Shown one piece after another: positions 7,301-13,491 of a DNA stretch of 41,982 bases. Positions within the stretch are counted from its first letter, which is position 1. Every line of letters begins with the position of its first letter. Source of the DNA: Microthrixaceae bacterium (GTDB lineage: Bacteria; Actinomycetota; Acidimicrobiia; Acidimicrobiales; Acidimicrobilacustridaceae); the NCBI GenBank assembly GCA_947449015.1, contig CANFQA010000023.1, positions 1-41,982 of the forward strand, read 5' to 3'. The notes under the pieces were generated by a model. The model saw only the letters and a list, made by a program, of their open reading frames with translations. It ran no database searches and had not been told where the DNA came from. The position numbers were made by a program, and so were the translations under genes.

Positions 7301-7328
7301 TCCGTGATGGCAAATCCGTGATGGCAAC
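7301..7328 (+). repeat. Two-unit 14-bp tandem repeat
   Basis: TCCGTGATGGCAAA (7301-7314) is followed directly by TCCGTGATGGCAAC (7315-7328) in the gap between the divergent VOC and reductase genes. It could be slippage or a regulatory duplication; no further copies were seen. Confidence 0.6.
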
Positions 7329-7399
7329 GTGGTGATTGCCTTGCCCATGAATGAGAAATGACAGACTCCGGGTCCGTCCGAGGCTTTTGAGAGGAAGCT

Positions 7400-8056
7400 A
7401 TGTCGTTGCTTCGTGTCCACAACTTCGCCGTCTCCATCGATGGATTCGGAACTGGTGAGGGCCTTTCGATCGACGAGCCGTTCGGTCACGCGGGCCATCG
7501 TCTGCACGAGTGGTATTTCGATACTCACTTCTGGCATTCAAAGATGGGCGATGGAGGTGGTTCGTCAGGGGTTGACGATGTGTACGCCCAACAGATCGAC
7601 ATCGGATTCGGGGCCGAAATCATGGGGCGGGGCAAGTTCGGTCCGCAGAACGGGTCGTGGCAGGATCTCGGCACCGACGACGAATGGCGAGGTTGGTGGG
7701 GATCGAACCCTCCTTTCCACACTCCGGTCTTCGTGATGACTCACCATGCGCGTCCATCGATTGAGATGGAAGGTGGCACGGTGTTCCACTTCGTCGACGC
7801 AACCCCGAGCGAGACCCTCGAGCTCGCGCGGTCTGCAGCCGGCGAACTCGACGTACGTCTCGGGGGTGGCCCAACCATCATCCGTGAGTTCCTTGCCGAT
7901 GGTCTGGTCGACGTGATGCACATCGTGCAGGTGCCGATCCTGCTCGGTAGGGGCGTTCGTCTATGGGACGGACTCGAGGGACTTGAAGCGAGCTATGAGG
8001 TCGAGTCGGTCGCGTCTCCGACTGGGGTAACGCACATGACCTTCACCCGTCGATAG
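7400..8056 (+). CDS. RibD C-terminal/dihydrofolate-reductase-like protein
   Basis: A 218-residue protein of the RibD_C/COG0262 reductase group. It opens with LLRVHNFAVSIDGFGTGEGLS, the N-terminal strand and loop of the DHFR fold. It has an IDIGFGAEIMGRGKFGP segment (NADPH-domain helix), PVFVMTHHARP, and the diagnostic ELDVRLGGGPTIIREFLADGLVDVMHIVQVPILLGRGVRLWDG, where G-G-G binds the NADPH phosphate. Paralogues of this family act in riboflavin synthesis or on unknown substrates; the lack of a deaminase domain argues against a true RibD. GAGAGGAAG directly upstream is a strong ribosome site. DHFR-like genes are frequent cargo of integron cassettes. Confidence 0.82.
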   Translation: MSLLRVHNFAVSIDGFGTGEGLSIDEPFGHAGHRLHEWYFDTHFWHSKMGDGGGSSGVDDVYAQQIDIGFGAEIMGRGKFGPQNGSWQDLGTDDEWRGWWGSNPPFHTPVFVMTHHARPSIEMEGGTVFHFVDATPSETLELARSAAGELDVRLGGGPTIIREFLADGLVDVMHIVQVPILLGRGVRLWDGLEGLEASYEVESVASPTGVTHMTFTRR

Positions 8057-8212
8057 AGACAATCCCGAGAGGTGCAGTGGAGGTGACCTCTTGTGTTCGT
8101 GATGCTCAGCGTTCGGTCCGCACCACGCTGCAGCCATTCGCTAATGCTGACGACGAGCGGTCACGAATTGATCTCAAGTCGGGTAACGGCCCGCCGATCC
8201 GGACAAGCTGCC

Positions 8213-8301
8213 TGAGCGATGTGGATTGGGCAAGGAGTTTCTAATCAGAAAATGTTGACGAATGTGTATAGGTACAGCCTGGATTCCTAACGATCTGCTC
8301 A
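8213..8301 (+). repeat. Island repeat, copy 5 (conserved core 8238-8285)
   Basis: The core TTTCTAATCAGAAAATG is followed by TTGACGAATGTGTATAGGTAC. The imperfect flanking stem is TGAGC 8213-8217 with GCTCA 8297-8301, continued by short GAT, GT and GGA matches with bulges on the right arm. The preceding 8057-8212 stretch after the reductase gene contains nothing else I can name. Confidence 0.65.
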
Positions 8302-8322
8302 CGTTTGGGGAATCGTCAGAAC

Positions 8323-8358
8323 ATAACGCCATGCGTTCATAACGCCGTGCGTTATACT
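8323..8358 (+). promoter_or_regulatory. higBA promoter with two tandem operator dyads; probably leaderless
   Basis: Two near-identical palindromes lie 16 bp apart: ATAACGCCATGCGTTCA (8323-8339) and ATAACGCCGTGCGTTAT (8339-8355, perfect ATAACGC/GCGTTAT arms). A TATACT -10 hexamer at 8353-8358 overlaps the second dyad. Its position puts the transcript start at about the ATG at 8365, so the mRNA would have little or no leader. Autorepression by the HigA-like protein is the expected use. Confidence 0.65.
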
Positions 8359-8364
8359 TGACCC

Positions 8365-8646
8365 ATGTTGCAGTCGTTCTCCGACAAGGACACTGAGAGG
8401 GTCTGGCTTCGCGAACGAGTGCGGAAGTTCCACCCCGATTTCCAGCGGATCGCCCTGCGGAAGCTTGCGATCCTCGACGCTGCTGAGTCGCTCTCCGATC
8501 TGCGGGTGCCTCCCGGAAATCGGCTTGAGAAACTCGGCGGGGATCGGTCGGGACAACACAGCATTCGGGTGAACGAGCAATGGAGGGTCTGCTTCCGCTG
8601 GACCAAAGCAGGACCCGAAGACGTGTCCATTACGGACTACCACTGA
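8365..8646 (+). CDS. higB: HigB-like RelE-superfamily toxin
   Basis: A 93-residue protein of the HigB/RelE type II toxin family, which are ribosome-dependent mRNA endonucleases. It begins LQSFSDKDTERVWLRERVRKFHPD and continues with helix residues RIALRKLAILDAAESLSDLRVPPGNRLEKLGGDRSGQHSIRVNEQWRVCFRW. The R-L-E-x-L, H-S-I-R-V-N-x-Q-W-R-V-C-F strand block is the family core, with basic residues on the catalytic face. It ends in ITDYH. It is followed after 11 bp by the antitoxin gene, the toxin-first order typical of higBA. It lies between repeat copies 5 and 6, a common location for stabilising modules in cassette arrays. Confidence 0.88.
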   Translation: MLQSFSDKDTERVWLRERVRKFHPDFQRIALRKLAILDAAESLSDLRVPPGNRLEKLGGDRSGQHSIRVNEQWRVCFRWTKAGPEDVSITDYH

Positions 8647-8657
8647 GAGGAATCGAG

Positions 8658-8954
8658 ATGACAAAGATGATGGAACCCATCCACCCCGGTGAGGTCCTCC
8701 ACCAGGACTTCCTCATCCCCTTCGGCGTCACGCAACATCACCTAGCGGTCTCCATCGCAGTCCCGCCGCGGCGGATCAACGAGATCGTTCACGGCAAGCG
8801 CCGTATCACCGCTGACACCGCGCTCCGCCTTGCCCGGTACTTCGGGACGAGCGACAGGTTCTGGCTGAACCTACAGTCTCGCTTTGACCTCGAGGTCGAA
8901 CGGGACGAGATCGGCGCAGCGCTTGATGCCATCACGCCACTATCCGTCGCGTGA
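8658..8954 (+). CDS. higA: HigA-like XRE-family antitoxin
   Basis: A 98-residue antitoxin. It shows the HigA opening PIHPGEVLHQDFLIPFGVTQHHLAVSIAVPPRRINEIVHGKRRITADTALRLARYFGTSDRFWLNLQ, which combines the helix-turn-helix (residues about 27-50) with the conserved FWLNLQ segment. It should bind and neutralise HigB and repress the shared promoter through the two upstream dyads. GAGAGG at 8645-8650 precedes the ATG. It ends six bases before repeat copy 6. Confidence 0.9.
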   Translation: MTKMMEPIHPGEVLHQDFLIPFGVTQHHLAVSIAVPPRRINEIVHGKRRITADTALRLARYFGTSDRFWLNLQSRFDLEVERDEIGAALDAITPLSVA

Positions 8955-8960
8955 TCCCAG

Positions 8961-9008
8961 TTTCAAATCAGAAAGTGAATACATAACGTGTACTCGTGTT
9001 CACTTAAA
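8961..9008 (+). repeat. Island repeat, copy 6 (most divergent; array end)
   Basis: The core reads TTTCAAATCAGAAAGTG then AATACATAACGTGTAC, with several substitutions and a one-base insertion against the consensus. It has a different internal dyad, GTGAATAC with GTGTTCAC. I could find only scattered complementarity in its outer flanks. No further copy is visible to the right, so this is the apparent array end. Confidence 0.6.
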
Positions 9009-9051
9009 GGCTGAGCTCCGGTCGGGTGCTGGGGGCGGTTGGATGGACCGG

Positions 9052-9438
9052 TTAAGCCACCTCGCGGCGTTCCATCTTCGGGATGCCCGGGGTGGTGTCG
9101 TTGATGGCCCAGCTGATGATGACCTTCGGCGTGATCCGGAATCGGGGCGAGCCGCCCACTTCTTCGATCGACGCCGTACCGAGGATCTTGATTCCGCGGG
9201 GTGACCAGGGATCGATCGTGGCGAGATCATCGATGACGAGCGTTGCCTGAGGGTTCTTCTGGATGTTCCGGTATCGGGCGGTATGGGTGATGTCGAAACC
9301 GGCAGTGATGATGTCGTCCCCGTCAACCTCGAAGATCACCGGCGCCACATCGGGTCTTCCCGTCGGTGATGCCGTTGCGAACCGCATCAGCGGCTGCGAC
9401 TGCAGATACGCCAGCTCTGCCTCGGTGAATGCGCTCAC
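9052..9438 (-). CDS. PPOX-class split-barrel (F420/FMN) oxidoreductase
   Basis: A 128-residue protein beginning at GTG 9438 (SAFTEAELAYLQSQPLMRFATASPTGRPDVAPV), the standard N-terminal helix and first strands of the PPOX-class F420-dependent family. It continues with the strand FEVDGDDIITAGFD, then YRNIQKNPQATLVIDD and GIKILGTASIEEVGG. The GTG overlaps the stop of the upstream gene (GTGA at 9435-9438), so the two are translationally coupled. The operon sits downstream of a SoxR box, suggesting a role under redox-cycling drug or oxidative stress. The reaction and substrate are not determinable. Confidence 0.8.
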   Translation of the reverse strand: MSAFTEAELAYLQSQPLMRFATASPTGRPDVAPVIFEVDGDDIITAGFDITHTARYRNIQKNPQATLVIDDLATIDPWSPRGIKILGTASIEEVGGSPRFRITPKVIISWAINDTTPGIPKMERREVA

Positions 9439-9719
9439 GATGCCACCTGCGGGCTGGCAGGCTCGTTGAGCGGGAAAATATTTAGATCCCACCACTTGGC
9501 CATCGGAAGCATTCGCACGGAAGATTCGACGTCTTCCTGACTGGAGCCGAATACCTCGAGGAAGACTGTTTGGCGAGATGCGGTGGCGAGCCGGATCTCG
9601 CCGATGGTCCCTGCTGCTTGGAGCTCCGCCACTTTGGCCTGCTCCTCTGCGACGACAGTGAGGACCTCCTCCATTGAGGTGCCTGGTTTGAAGGTGGCAA
9701 CCACCATGAATGCATTCAT
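9435..9719 (-). CDS. Dimeric alpha-beta-barrel (muconolactone isomerase/ABM-like) protein
   Basis: A 94-residue protein with the ferredoxin-like dimeric barrel pattern: NAFMVVATFKPGTSMEEVLTVVAEEQAKVAEL, then GEIRLATASRQTVFLEVFGSSQEDVESSV and MLPMAKWWDLNIFPL. That terminal motif resembles muconolactone isomerase and YciI-like relatives. The ATG at 9719 is preceded by AGGGAG. It is the first gene of the SoxR-box operon. SoxR regulons of actinomycetes are known to include a small ABM-type monooxygenase, which fits this fold, but catalytic activity cannot be assigned from sequence alone. Confidence 0.65.
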   Translation of the reverse strand: MNAFMVVATFKPGTSMEEVLTVVAEEQAKVAELQAAGTIGEIRLATASRQTVFLEVFGSSQEDVESSVRMLPMAKWWDLNIFPLNEPASPQVAS

Positions 9720-9767
9720 TTTGCTTGACTCCCTGCTGCTCGGTTCAGTGACGAGGAGATCCTCACA

Positions 9768-9785
9768 CCTCAACCATGGTTGAGG
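9768..9785 (-). promoter_or_regulatory. SoxR box in the soxR/target intergenic region
   Basis: CCTCAACCATGGTTGAGG is a perfect 18-bp palindrome with the same six outer bases on each side as the classical soxS operator (CCTCAA...TTGAGG). On the minus strand, TTGACC overlaps its left edge as a -35. A GAGGAT follows after a spacer of about 19 bases, the over-long spacing MerR-family activators require. It should drive the minus-strand operon when SoxR is oxidised. Confidence 0.85.
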
Positions 9786-9805
9786 TCAAGAAGTACCATC
9801 ACCGG

Positions 9806-10279
9806 ATGGTCACGAAAGAGGAATTGTTCCGCCCGTGGACCGTCGGACAAGTGGCGCAGAGGAGTGGACTCTCGGTCTCGGCGCTCCACTTCTATGAGCG
9901 TGAGGGTCTGATCACCTCCGTGCGTAACGATGGGAACCAGCGGAGATTCGGTCGCGACACACTTCGGCGACTGGCCTTCATTCGGGCGGCCCAGTCGGTA
10001 GGAATCTCACTCTCTGATATCCGTGATGCCCTCGACGCATTGCCCCAACAGCGCACGCCGCGGGAAGCAGATTGGACCCGTCTTGCCGAGGGATGGCGCG
10101 ATCAACTCGACACGCGGATCGAGCAACTCGAACGACTCCGGGACGATCTGACCACATGCATCGGATGCGGCTGTCTTTCCTTCGAGCGGTGCAAGTTGAC
10201 CAATCCCGCCGACCGGTTGAGTATCGAGGGACCTGGTGCCCGTCGCTTCTCGCCCGGGACGCCCAGACCGGAGCGCTGA
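9806..10279 (+). CDS. soxR: SoxR redox-sensitive MerR-family regulator
   Basis: A 157-residue regulator. The N-terminal winged helix-turn-helix reads WTVGQVAQRSGLSVSALHFYEREGLI, and a dimerisation helix follows at about 86-117. The [2Fe-2S] ligand cluster CIGCGCLSFERC places cysteines at 118, 121, 123 and 129, the same spacing as E. coli SoxR. An in-frame ATG at 9776 lies inside the operator palindrome, so I take ATG 9806 (VTKEELFRPW) as start. It is divergent from the two-gene target operon. In actinomycetes SoxR typically senses redox-active secondary metabolites rather than controlling a soxS gene. Confidence 0.93.
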   Translation: MVTKEELFRPWTVGQVAQRSGLSVSALHFYEREGLITSVRNDGNQRRFGRDTLRRLAFIRAAQSVGISLSDIRDALDALPQQRTPREADWTRLAEGWRDQLDTRIEQLERLRDDLTTCIGCGCLSFERCKLTNPADRLSIEGPGARRFSPGTPRPER

Positions 10280-10310
10280 TCGTCGACGCACCCCAGAGAT
10301 TAAGCGTCGA

Positions 10311-10527
10311 TTGTGAGCGTGGCCGGAGAGATCCTCGGTGAATGCCGCTGAGTGCGCGCCCTCGGAGCCAGTGACCGTCCTGCAGGTGCAGGGAACCGAG
10401 AACGCCACGATCCTCTACGGAAAAGGCGCGTGATCTGCAACCGCAGGTCGCAGGAGCGGGAACGGGAGAACCGGATCTGCTCATGGCGGCGATGCTCGAG
10501 TTCCTGATGGCTCACCCGAAACCGTGA
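10311..10527 (+). pseudogene. Relic of an LpqC/PHB-depolymerase-like esterase
   Basis: Broken frames after soxR preserve the landmarks of this alpha/beta-hydrolase family. VSVAGEILGEC appears in one frame from about 10311. CAPSEPVTVLQVQGTENATILYGKGA appears in another (GTG 10338 to TGA 10431-10433), matching the usual C-x-P-x-x-P-V-x-V-L-x-x-H-G-T-x-D segment with the His and Asp lost. A third frame ends with LLMAAMLEFLMAHPKP at 10525-10527, the usual C-terminus. The catalytic serine region is missing, so this is a decayed, internally deleted gene. The assignment rests on recognised motifs only. Confidence 0.5.
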
Positions 10528-10574
10528 GTTTGGTCACGCGCCGTGCTGCAACGATTGGGAGAGCTCGTTGAGGC

Positions 10575-11486
10575 TCAGGGCAAGAGTGCGAGCGTGGTGT
10601 GATCCATTGTTGACGTGGCCGCCGCGATGATCTCGTCGATAGTCGAACCAGTGAGATCGCGATCGGTCGGTACGTCGATCATTCGCGAGTATCCGAGCGA
10701 CTGGTAGCCGCCAAGTACTTCACCGGGGTCATCGCCGACGTTTCGAATTCCGTCGGGCCAGAACTCGACGGTGATCACTGGGTGGCATCGGGAGATCAGA
10801 TCGCTGGCTCCGGCAATGACTCTGTGATCGAACCCCTGTGTGTCCGAGACGATCGCTGCGATAGTGCGATCCGCAATGAGATCGTCGAGCGAGACGATTG
10901 GTACGTCAATTCCGCCGATCTCATCCTCGTGCGGAGCAGTGCGGTGGTCCCCAGCATTCGTCGCCGAGAGATTCAGTCGAATGCTCCCGGTCGTATCACC
11001 CGCAGCAGTGTGGATGGGCAGCACATTGCCAGCGCGTGCAGTGTTGATACAGAGAAGCTTGTAGTTGAGGGGCTCGGGCTCGAGCGCGATTACCTGACCT
11101 GTCGGCCCGACGATTTTCGAGAGCACAAGTGAGGTGTACCCGACGTTCGCGCCGACATTCACGACGATCGAACCGGGCGTAATGTGATGCCCGAGGAAGG
11201 CAGCTTCTTCGGGCTCCCAGGTGCCCCGACTCAAGAACATGAGTCGCATGGTCATGTCGCTTCGCGGCATCCAGAGCTGACCCATATCTGTAGGTACGGC
11301 GACGCAGGGACTGTCGCTTGCGACTGCTCCATATCTTGCGACGACCAAGCCACCGTCACCCTCGTTGACCAGCGCTCGGACGAGCTGGGCGTCGATCATG
11401 TACTGGAGGGGTTGAGTCACACGAGCACGAATCCTGGCGAGCAGGCTATGGATTGGCGTGCTGTTTCCGGCTCGTCGCTGAGTCAT
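10575..11486 (-). CDS. FkbM-family SAM-dependent methyltransferase
   Basis: A 303-residue protein. The SAM-binding motif I is VNVGANVGYTS (residues 109-119), followed by VIALEPEPLNYKLLCIN (acidic ribose-binding residue), then the mid-domain GGIDVPIVSLDDLI and DTQGFDHRVIAGA. The last two are characteristic of the FkbM family, where D-x-x-G-x-x-x-x-V-L-x-G precedes the C-terminal strands. The family O-methylates sugars, polyketides or other small molecules; the target is unknown. The first 100 residues have no assigned fold. It is a single transcription unit, adjacent to the Ddn-like gene on the same strand (28 bp gap). Confidence 0.85.
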   Translation of the reverse strand: MTQRRAGNSTPIHSLLARIRARVTQPLQYMIDAQLVRALVNEGDGGLVVARYGAVASDSPCVAVPTDMGQLWMPRSDMTMRLMFLSRGTWEPEEAAFLGHHITPGSIVVNVGANVGYTSLVLSKIVGPTGQVIALEPEPLNYKLLCINTARAGNVLPIHTAAGDTTGSIRLNLSATNAGDHRTAPHEDEIGGIDVPIVSLDDLIADRTIAAIVSDTQGFDHRVIAGASDLISRCHPVITVEFWPDGIRNVGDDPGEVLGGYQSLGYSRMIDVPTDRDLTGSTIDEIIAAATSTMDHTTLALLP

Positions 11487-11514
11487 CGTGCTATCAACCT
11501 AGGGCAGGCTTGCG

Positions 11515-11931
11515 TTAGCGAGGTTCAAGCACGAGTACAGGGATGACGCGACTCGTAGCGGCCTCGTACTCAGCGAATGCCGGGCTGACCGTCTTCTGGC
11601 GATCGAACAATTCATCGCGCTCGGCACCGACGGCTTCACGCACATGCACCGCAACGAGTTCGGTGCCGAGTTCAATCACCGTGTCGGGATTGGCGATGAG
11701 GTTGTGATACCAGGCTGGGTTCGTCGGTTGTCCACCTTTGGAGCCGAAGATGACGACGTCGTCACCATTGGGCAGATACGACAGCGGCGCGTGGCGAACG
11801 ACACCGCTCTTCGCTCCTGTGTGGTGGACGATCACAAGAGGCACGCCGGCGAACGATCCGCCGCACTGACCGCCGTTGGCGCGGAATTCCTCCATGATCT
11901 GCCGGTTGAATTCATTCAGGTCATCGATCAT
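11515..11931 (-). CDS. Deazaflavin (F420)-dependent nitroreductase/quinone reductase family protein (Ddn-like)
   Basis: A 138-residue protein with the Ddn/DUF385 pattern. FNRQIMEEFRANGGQCGGSFAGVPLVIVHHTGAKSGVVRHAPLSYLPNGDDVVIFGSKGGQPTNPAWYHNLIANPDTVIELGT contains the G-A-K-S-G loop, the G-S-x-G-G-x-x-x-x-P-x-W-Y-H-N-L motif and the characteristic L-I-A-N-P-D-T turn. Mycobacterial Ddn reduces menaquinone and nitroimidazoles using F420H2. The substrate of this homologue is open. It implies that the host makes or takes up F420, although no F420 biosynthesis gene is in the window. Confidence 0.88.
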   Translation of the reverse strand: MIDDLNEFNRQIMEEFRANGGQCGGSFAGVPLVIVHHTGAKSGVVRHAPLSYLPNGDDVVIFGSKGGQPTNPAWYHNLIANPDTVIELGTELVAVHVREAVGAERDELFDRQKTVSPAFAEYEAATSRVIPVLVLEPR

Positions 11932-12023
11932 GGTGTTCTCCCGTGTGGTTCGGCCGAAATGAGGTTAACGGCTGCACGAAGGGGTGCACCCACCTACGAT
12001 GCCGCTACTCCGGGAGGTACGTG

Positions 12024-12908
12024 ATGGAAGCACGCTCGTTTATCGATTCGCATGGTGTTGAAGTCTTCAGCCATTGGTGGCTGATCGACGCGCCAATGGC
12101 GATCGTTGTCATTGCTCACGGTGCTTCGGAGCATTCCGGTCGCTATGACCGTTTCGCCCGGGTCCTGAACGGTGCCGGATACGCCGTTGTGGCGATCGAT
12201 CATCGTGGCCATGGGCTCACCTCGGCGGGTGCTGATCGCGCCATTATGGGCGCAGGCGGCGGGCAGTCCGTCATCGACGATCTGCACGAGCTCATGACCG
12301 AGGCCCGCGCGTCCATCGGGTCGGACCTACCGGTGTACCTGTTCGGTCATTCGCTTGGCTCGCTGATGGCGTTCGCGTATCTCACCCAACATTCACAAGG
12401 ACTCACCGGTGGGATCCTTTGCGGTGTCGCAGCTGATCTCGACAGCGTGGCCGATCTCGGGGCATTGCTCGCCGGATTCGACACACCGGAACTACGCGAC
12501 GAATCAGCCGCCGCGATTCTTGCTGCCAATAACGCGCCCTTTGAGCCGGCTCGCACGCCCTATGACTGGTTGAGTCGCGATGAGGCCGAGGTCGATCGCT
12601 ACGCCAATGATCCTTTGTGCGGCGATGCGCATCCGCTGACGTTCGGCTATCTCATCGACCTCTTCGCCGTGGTTGCCCCGTTGGTCGATCACATGGCAGA
12701 CATCACCTGTCCAGTCATGGTGATCGCCGGAGGTCAGGATCCTGCTGCGGGAATGGGTGAGTTCGCACGCATCGCTGCTGCCGCGCTCGGTCGTGCCGGG
12801 GTCGCCACGGACCTCACGATCTATGAGGACGATCGTCATGAGCTTCTGAATGAGCTGAACCGGGATGAAGTCACCGCCGACATCCTTGGTTGGCTGCAGG
12901 CTCATTGA
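12024..12908 (+). CDS. Monoacylglycerol lipase-like alpha/beta hydrolase
   Basis: A 294-residue serine hydrolase of the lysophospholipase/monoacylglycerol lipase group. It has an oxyanion region IAHGASEHSGRY, VAIDHRGHGLT, and the nucleophile elbow FGHSLGS with Ser110. Asp (PVMVIAGGQDPA) and His (EDDRHELLNE) complete the triad near the C-terminus. The central insert (residues 140-210) is the lid typical of this group. I took ATG 12024 because GGGAGG lies 7 bases upstream and upstream codons look non-coding. It would release fatty acid from monoglyceride or lysolipid. It is divergent from the Ddn-like gene. Confidence 0.88.
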   Translation: MEARSFIDSHGVEVFSHWWLIDAPMAIVVIAHGASEHSGRYDRFARVLNGAGYAVVAIDHRGHGLTSAGADRAIMGAGGGQSVIDDLHELMTEARASIGSDLPVYLFGHSLGSLMAFAYLTQHSQGLTGGILCGVAADLDSVADLGALLAGFDTPELRDESAAAILAANNAPFEPARTPYDWLSRDEAEVDRYANDPLCGDAHPLTFGYLIDLFAVVAPLVDHMADITCPVMVIAGGQDPAAGMGEFARIAAAALGRAGVATDLTIYEDDRHELLNELNRDEVTADILGWLQAH

Positions 12909-12933
12909 GTTTGCAGTCTGGATCGTGATTGTT

Positions 12934-12958
12934 CAGACCGTGCTTTTCCAGACCGTGC
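12934..12958 (+). repeat. Direct repeat upstream of AHSA1 gene
   Basis: CAGACCGTGC occurs at 12934-12943 and again at 12949-12958, a 15-bp period, just before a TTGACT hexamer at 12966-12971. It could be an operator, but there is no further support. Confidence 0.35.
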
Positions 12959-12977
12959 AGCGTGCTTGACTTGGCCC

Positions 12978-13424
12978 ATGGCTGAGAATCTGATTATTCG
13001 TCACTGGATCGCCACGACGCCCGATGAGGTGTGGCGGGCGTACACCACCCCGGAGATCTTCCATCAGTTCTTCTCGCCCGAAGGGCTCTCTATCCCGCTC
13101 GAATCAGTCGTGATCGAGCCCTGGGTCGGCGGGCGTTTCGAATGCACGATGGTGTTCGACGACACCGGCGTGGAGAACCCCAACATCGGTGTGCTCGAGG
13201 TCGTTGATCCTCCTCACACCCTCGCTGGTGGTGAGCCCTCGCTCGGCTTCCGTTCCACCCAGACCTTCACCGAAGAGGCGGGTGGCACCCTCATCACCGT
13301 CGTGCAGGAGGGACTACCGGTCGAGATCATCGGCAACCCTGAGGTCGTCGCCGCGTTCCGCTCGAGCTATCGCAAGCTTGGTCGGGTGCTCGAGGTTCTC
13401 ACCGAGGAACGCGACTGCAATTGA
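12978..13424 (+). CDS. AHSA1/SRPBCC-family (START-fold) protein
   Basis: A 148-residue hot-dog-like START/Bet v 1-fold protein. The opening ENLIIRHWIATTPDEVWRAYTTPEIFHQFFSPEG is the AHSA1 signature (strand, then the D/E-x-V-W-x-A-x-T-x-P helix). GGRFECTMVFDDTGVENPNIGVLEVVDPPHTL and RSTQTFTEEAGGTLITVVQEGLP follow as the antiparallel sheet. The helix after 115 closes the ligand cavity. In bacteria such proteins are often paired with an ArsR-type regulator; none is adjacent here. Function unknown beyond probable hydrophobic ligand binding. Confidence 0.85.
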   Translation: MAENLIIRHWIATTPDEVWRAYTTPEIFHQFFSPEGLSIPLESVVIEPWVGGRFECTMVFDDTGVENPNIGVLEVVDPPHTLAGGEPSLGFRSTQTFTEEAGGTLITVVQEGLPVEIIGNPEVVAAFRSSYRKLGRVLEVLTEERDCN

Positions 13425-13491
13425 GCTCATTCGAGGGCTTCCCGGTGAATCACTCGAACGAGCCAATAGATCAGTCGTGATGCAGCGCGAA

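Larger units (their letters stand above)
4495..9008 (+). mobile_element. Candidate gene-cassette array: six directly repeated sites alternating with cargo genes
   Basis: Six copies of an AT-rich core begin at 4508, 5614, 6302, 6767, 8238 and 8961, all in + orientation. Spacings are 1106, 688, 465, 1471 and 723 bp, and I found no copy elsewhere in the 42 kb. Each interval holds one small transcription unit, except 6767-8238, which holds two opposed genes. Cargo types (toxin-antitoxin, VOC, DHFR-like, nucleotidyltransferase, secreted protein) are typical of integron cassettes. Genes end in or just before the sites. No recombinase is present, so this would be a recombinase-less cluster. A dispersed intergenic repeat family is the main alternative. 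Confidence 0.5.

Noticed and set aside
7347-7370. A degenerate seventh repeat copy between the VOC and reductase genes (AATGAGAAATGACAGAC)
   Set aside because: It needs a gap and several mismatches and lacks the downstream ACAAATGTGTAC part; chance similarity cannot be excluded.
4520-8990. The repeats as promoters for the following gene (TAGACA or TTGACG as -35)
   Set aside because: No consistent -10 hexamer follows at 16-19 bp in any copy.
4495-9008. The six island repeats as canonical integron attC sites
   Set aside because: No consistent RYYYAAC at the left or GTTRRRY at the right end. A GCCCAAC near 4486-4492 is not matched at the other end or in other copies. Conservation is in the middle rather than the ends.
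4508-9008. The repeats as XerCD dif/pdif sites
   Set aside because: The half-site patterns TTATGTTAA and TTAACATAA are absent, and the symmetry does not fit two 11-bp arms around a 6-bp centre.
4508-9008. The repeats as a CRISPR array
   Set aside because: Intervals are 465-1471 bp and contain genes, not short uniform spacers; no cas gene is present.
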